A DNA stretch of 64,000 nucleotides from Bacteroidaceae bacterium. GTDB lineage: Bacteria > Bacteroidota > Bacteroidia > Bacteroidales > Bacteroidaceae. Numbering within the stretch: the first letter of the stretch is position 1; each line of letters begins with the position of its first letter. The DNA is taken from the NCBI GenBank assembly GCA_017622495.1, contig JAGAQY010000059.1:1-64000 (forward strand), in the 5' to 3' direction. The position numbers and the translations under genes are program-made. This document shows, one piece after another, positions 62,782 to 64,000 of this stretch. The notes below the pieces were generated by a model. The model searched no databases. It saw nothing but the letters and a program-made list of their open reading frames with translations, and was not told the DNA's origin.

Positions 62782-63945
62782 ATGAAAAAGATTTTTAAGA
62801 CAACACTTGCCATGCTGGGATGCATGGCACTGATGACTGGCTTCACCGCTTGCCAGCCCGATGAACCCGAAAACGTGACTCCTGAGAATGCCAAGGAGGA
62901 GCTGCTGCAGAGGGTCATCGCCGACTATGTAGACAAGACCATCGTGCCAACCTACAAGGGTATGGCCGACAATGCCATCCTGCTGGCCGATGCGTGCGTC
63001 GCCATACAGGAGGCTCACGGGAACGGAACGTTGACACAAACAATGATTGCCGAGGCGGGCAACTACTGGAAGCTGAGCCGCGACTACTGGGAGAAGAGCG
63101 AGGCCTTCCTCTATGGTGCCGCTGCCGACTACAACATCGATCCGCACATCGACTCATGGCCCCTCGACAAGAACATGATGGACTACTTGCTGGAGCAGCT
63201 GCGCAAGGGCAACAGCTGGGATGTGAGCAACCTTGGCTTCGGCCTGCTGGGCTTCCACTCGGTGGAGTATATGCTGTATGAGCTCAGTGCCGACGGCAAC
63301 TCATCGCTGGTGCACAGCACCGACTACACCGCCGAAGAGATGACCTACCTCGTGGGCGTGGCCGAGGACCTGCGCGACCAGTGCGTATTCCTCGAGGCTT
63401 CGTGGGCTGGCGTGGACCAGGTGACGGCACAGAAGCAAGCCATACTGGAGGCTGCCGAGCTGGCACCTGCCATGAACTACGGCGCCAACATGAAGAAGGC
63501 CGGACAGGCGGGCAGCACCTACGTCACCTGCAAGGAGGCTGCTGAGGACCTCGTGCAGGGCTGCGTGACCATCGCCGATGAGGTGGCCAACACGAAGATG
63601 GGTATGCCCAATAGCGGTGAGGACCGCAACTACATAGAGTCGCCCTATGCGCTCAACTCCATCGTAGACTTCGTGGGCAATATCGTCAGCATTGAGAATG
63701 CCTATGCCGGAAGCCATGAGGGCGATGCTTCGCTGAGCGACTACATCAAGCGTGTGGATGCCGACCTCGATGCTCGCGTACGGGCACAGATCGAGGCTGC
63801 CAAGGCTGCCATAGGCATTATCCCCGAGCCCTTCTTCAAGACGGCGCAGGGCGCGGATACCGACAATGCCATCGATGTGGTGAACGCACTGGTGGAGATC
63901 CTCGAGGATGATGTAATGAATGCACTGAGTAAGGAAATGAAATAA
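62782..63945 (+). CDS. Imelysin-family lipoprotein
   Basis: A 387-residue lipoprotein (GFTAC lipobox, Cys24). Imelysin (peptidase M75-like) fold with the GxHxxE motif as GFHSVEYML, H159 and E162, and FLYGAAADYNIDPHIDSWPL typical of the family. Family members are iron-regulated surface or periplasmic proteins, for example IrpA; no protease activity is firmly shown for most. Likely role: metal binding or uptake with the porin. It is followed after 9 bp by the start of another exported protein. Confidence 0.9.
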   Translation: MKKIFKTTLAMLGCMALMTGFTACQPDEPENVTPENAKEELLQRVIADYVDKTIVPTYKGMADNAILLADACVAIQEAHGNGTLTQTMIAEAGNYWKLSRDYWEKSEAFLYGAAADYNIDPHIDSWPLDKNMMDYLLEQLRKGNSWDVSNLGFGLLGFHSVEYMLYELSADGNSSLVHSTDYTAEEMTYLVGVAEDLRDQCVFLEASWAGVDQVTAQKQAILEAAELAPAMNYGANMKKAGQAGSTYVTCKEAAEDLVQGCVTIADEVANTKMGMPNSGEDRNYIESPYALNSIVDFVGNIVSIENAYAGSHEGDASLSDYIKRVDADLDARVRAQIEAAKAAIGIIPEPFFKTAQGADTDNAIDVVNALVEILEDDVMNALSKEMK

Positions 63946-63954
63946 CGATTGACG

Positions 63955-64000
63955 ATGATGAAAACGAACAAGCATCTGCTCCCCATAGCCCTCGTGCTAT
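63955..64000 (+). CDS. Start of the next exported protein (cut by window end)
   Basis: The frame MMKTNKHLLPIALVL is the beginning of a signal peptide. The window ends here. By analogy with other Bacteroidales loci it may be another iron-related protein, but the identity cannot be seen. Confidence 0.6.
   Translation, partial: MMKTNKHLLPIALVL

Overview
The window reads as chromosome of a Bacteroidales bacterium, most likely Prevotellaceae- or Bacteroidaceae-like. The evidence is: promoters of the Bacteroidetes type (TTG, 19-20 bp, TAnnTTTG) in front of many genes; no Shine-Dalgarno signals; SusC-like carboxypeptidase-regulatory TonB receptors; type IX secretion (T9SS) C-terminal tails of the form YDxxGRxV...GIYIxxGKK; an rnf operon led by an RseC-family gene; an alanine-rich tail on ribosomal protein S16; and an anti-sigma/DUF4252 operon. 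I saw no tRNA, rRNA, CRISPR array, prophage or transposase gene.

Layout. 1-8191: manC, a Ser-rich repeat protein, then a leftward MG2-type exported protein, DedA and TPR group. 8393-13100: glnS and a long accessory region with promoter-like repeats, a 22-bp palindromic array, 100-bp direct repeats around an orphan PDDEXK nuclease, and a type IX tail remnant. 12857-15342: a promoter, a rod-like structured RNA leader and two exported proteins. 15362-18428: a radical SAM enzyme and a glycosyltransferase. 18581-24862: a candidate small RNA, lysA, lysC, ftsE and a multidomain glycoside hydrolase. 25020-30401: a TonB receptor with a duplicated-domain lipoprotein. 30643-36606: ligA, cbpA, a surface 5'-nucleotidase and an esterase. 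36778-43590: rpsP, then rseC-rnfBCDGEA. 43718-46258: a decayed AraC tail, a Na/Pi cotransporter and a small protein. 46316-54188: promoter repeats, cobalamin riboswitch, btuB and two T9SS-tailed surface proteins. 54500-58909: ECF sigma, anti-sigma, DUF4252 and two unknown exported proteins. 59128-64000: pncB, a hemerythrin-LuxR regulator, and a divergent porin-imelysin operon that runs off the end.

How the genes work together. The rnf operon is an ion-pumping ferredoxin:NAD oxidoreductase. The cobalamin locus looks like a riboswitch-controlled uptake system in which BtuB is paired with a beta-propeller that carries a T9SS tail rather than a lipobox. The hemerythrin-LuxR regulator and the porin-imelysin operon share an intergenic region whose 20-bp inverted repeat covers the -33 elements of both promoters, so oxygen-, NO- or iron-responsive control is plausible.

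The most unusual non-coding content is a set of small repeats: two four-unit 22-bp arrays centred on TCGCGA; promoter-like units whose distal copies end TAnnTTTA and are followed by a small hairpin; paired inverted arms of short repeated words inserted between rnf genes; and the same kinds of intergenic sequence read in frame inside three genes.
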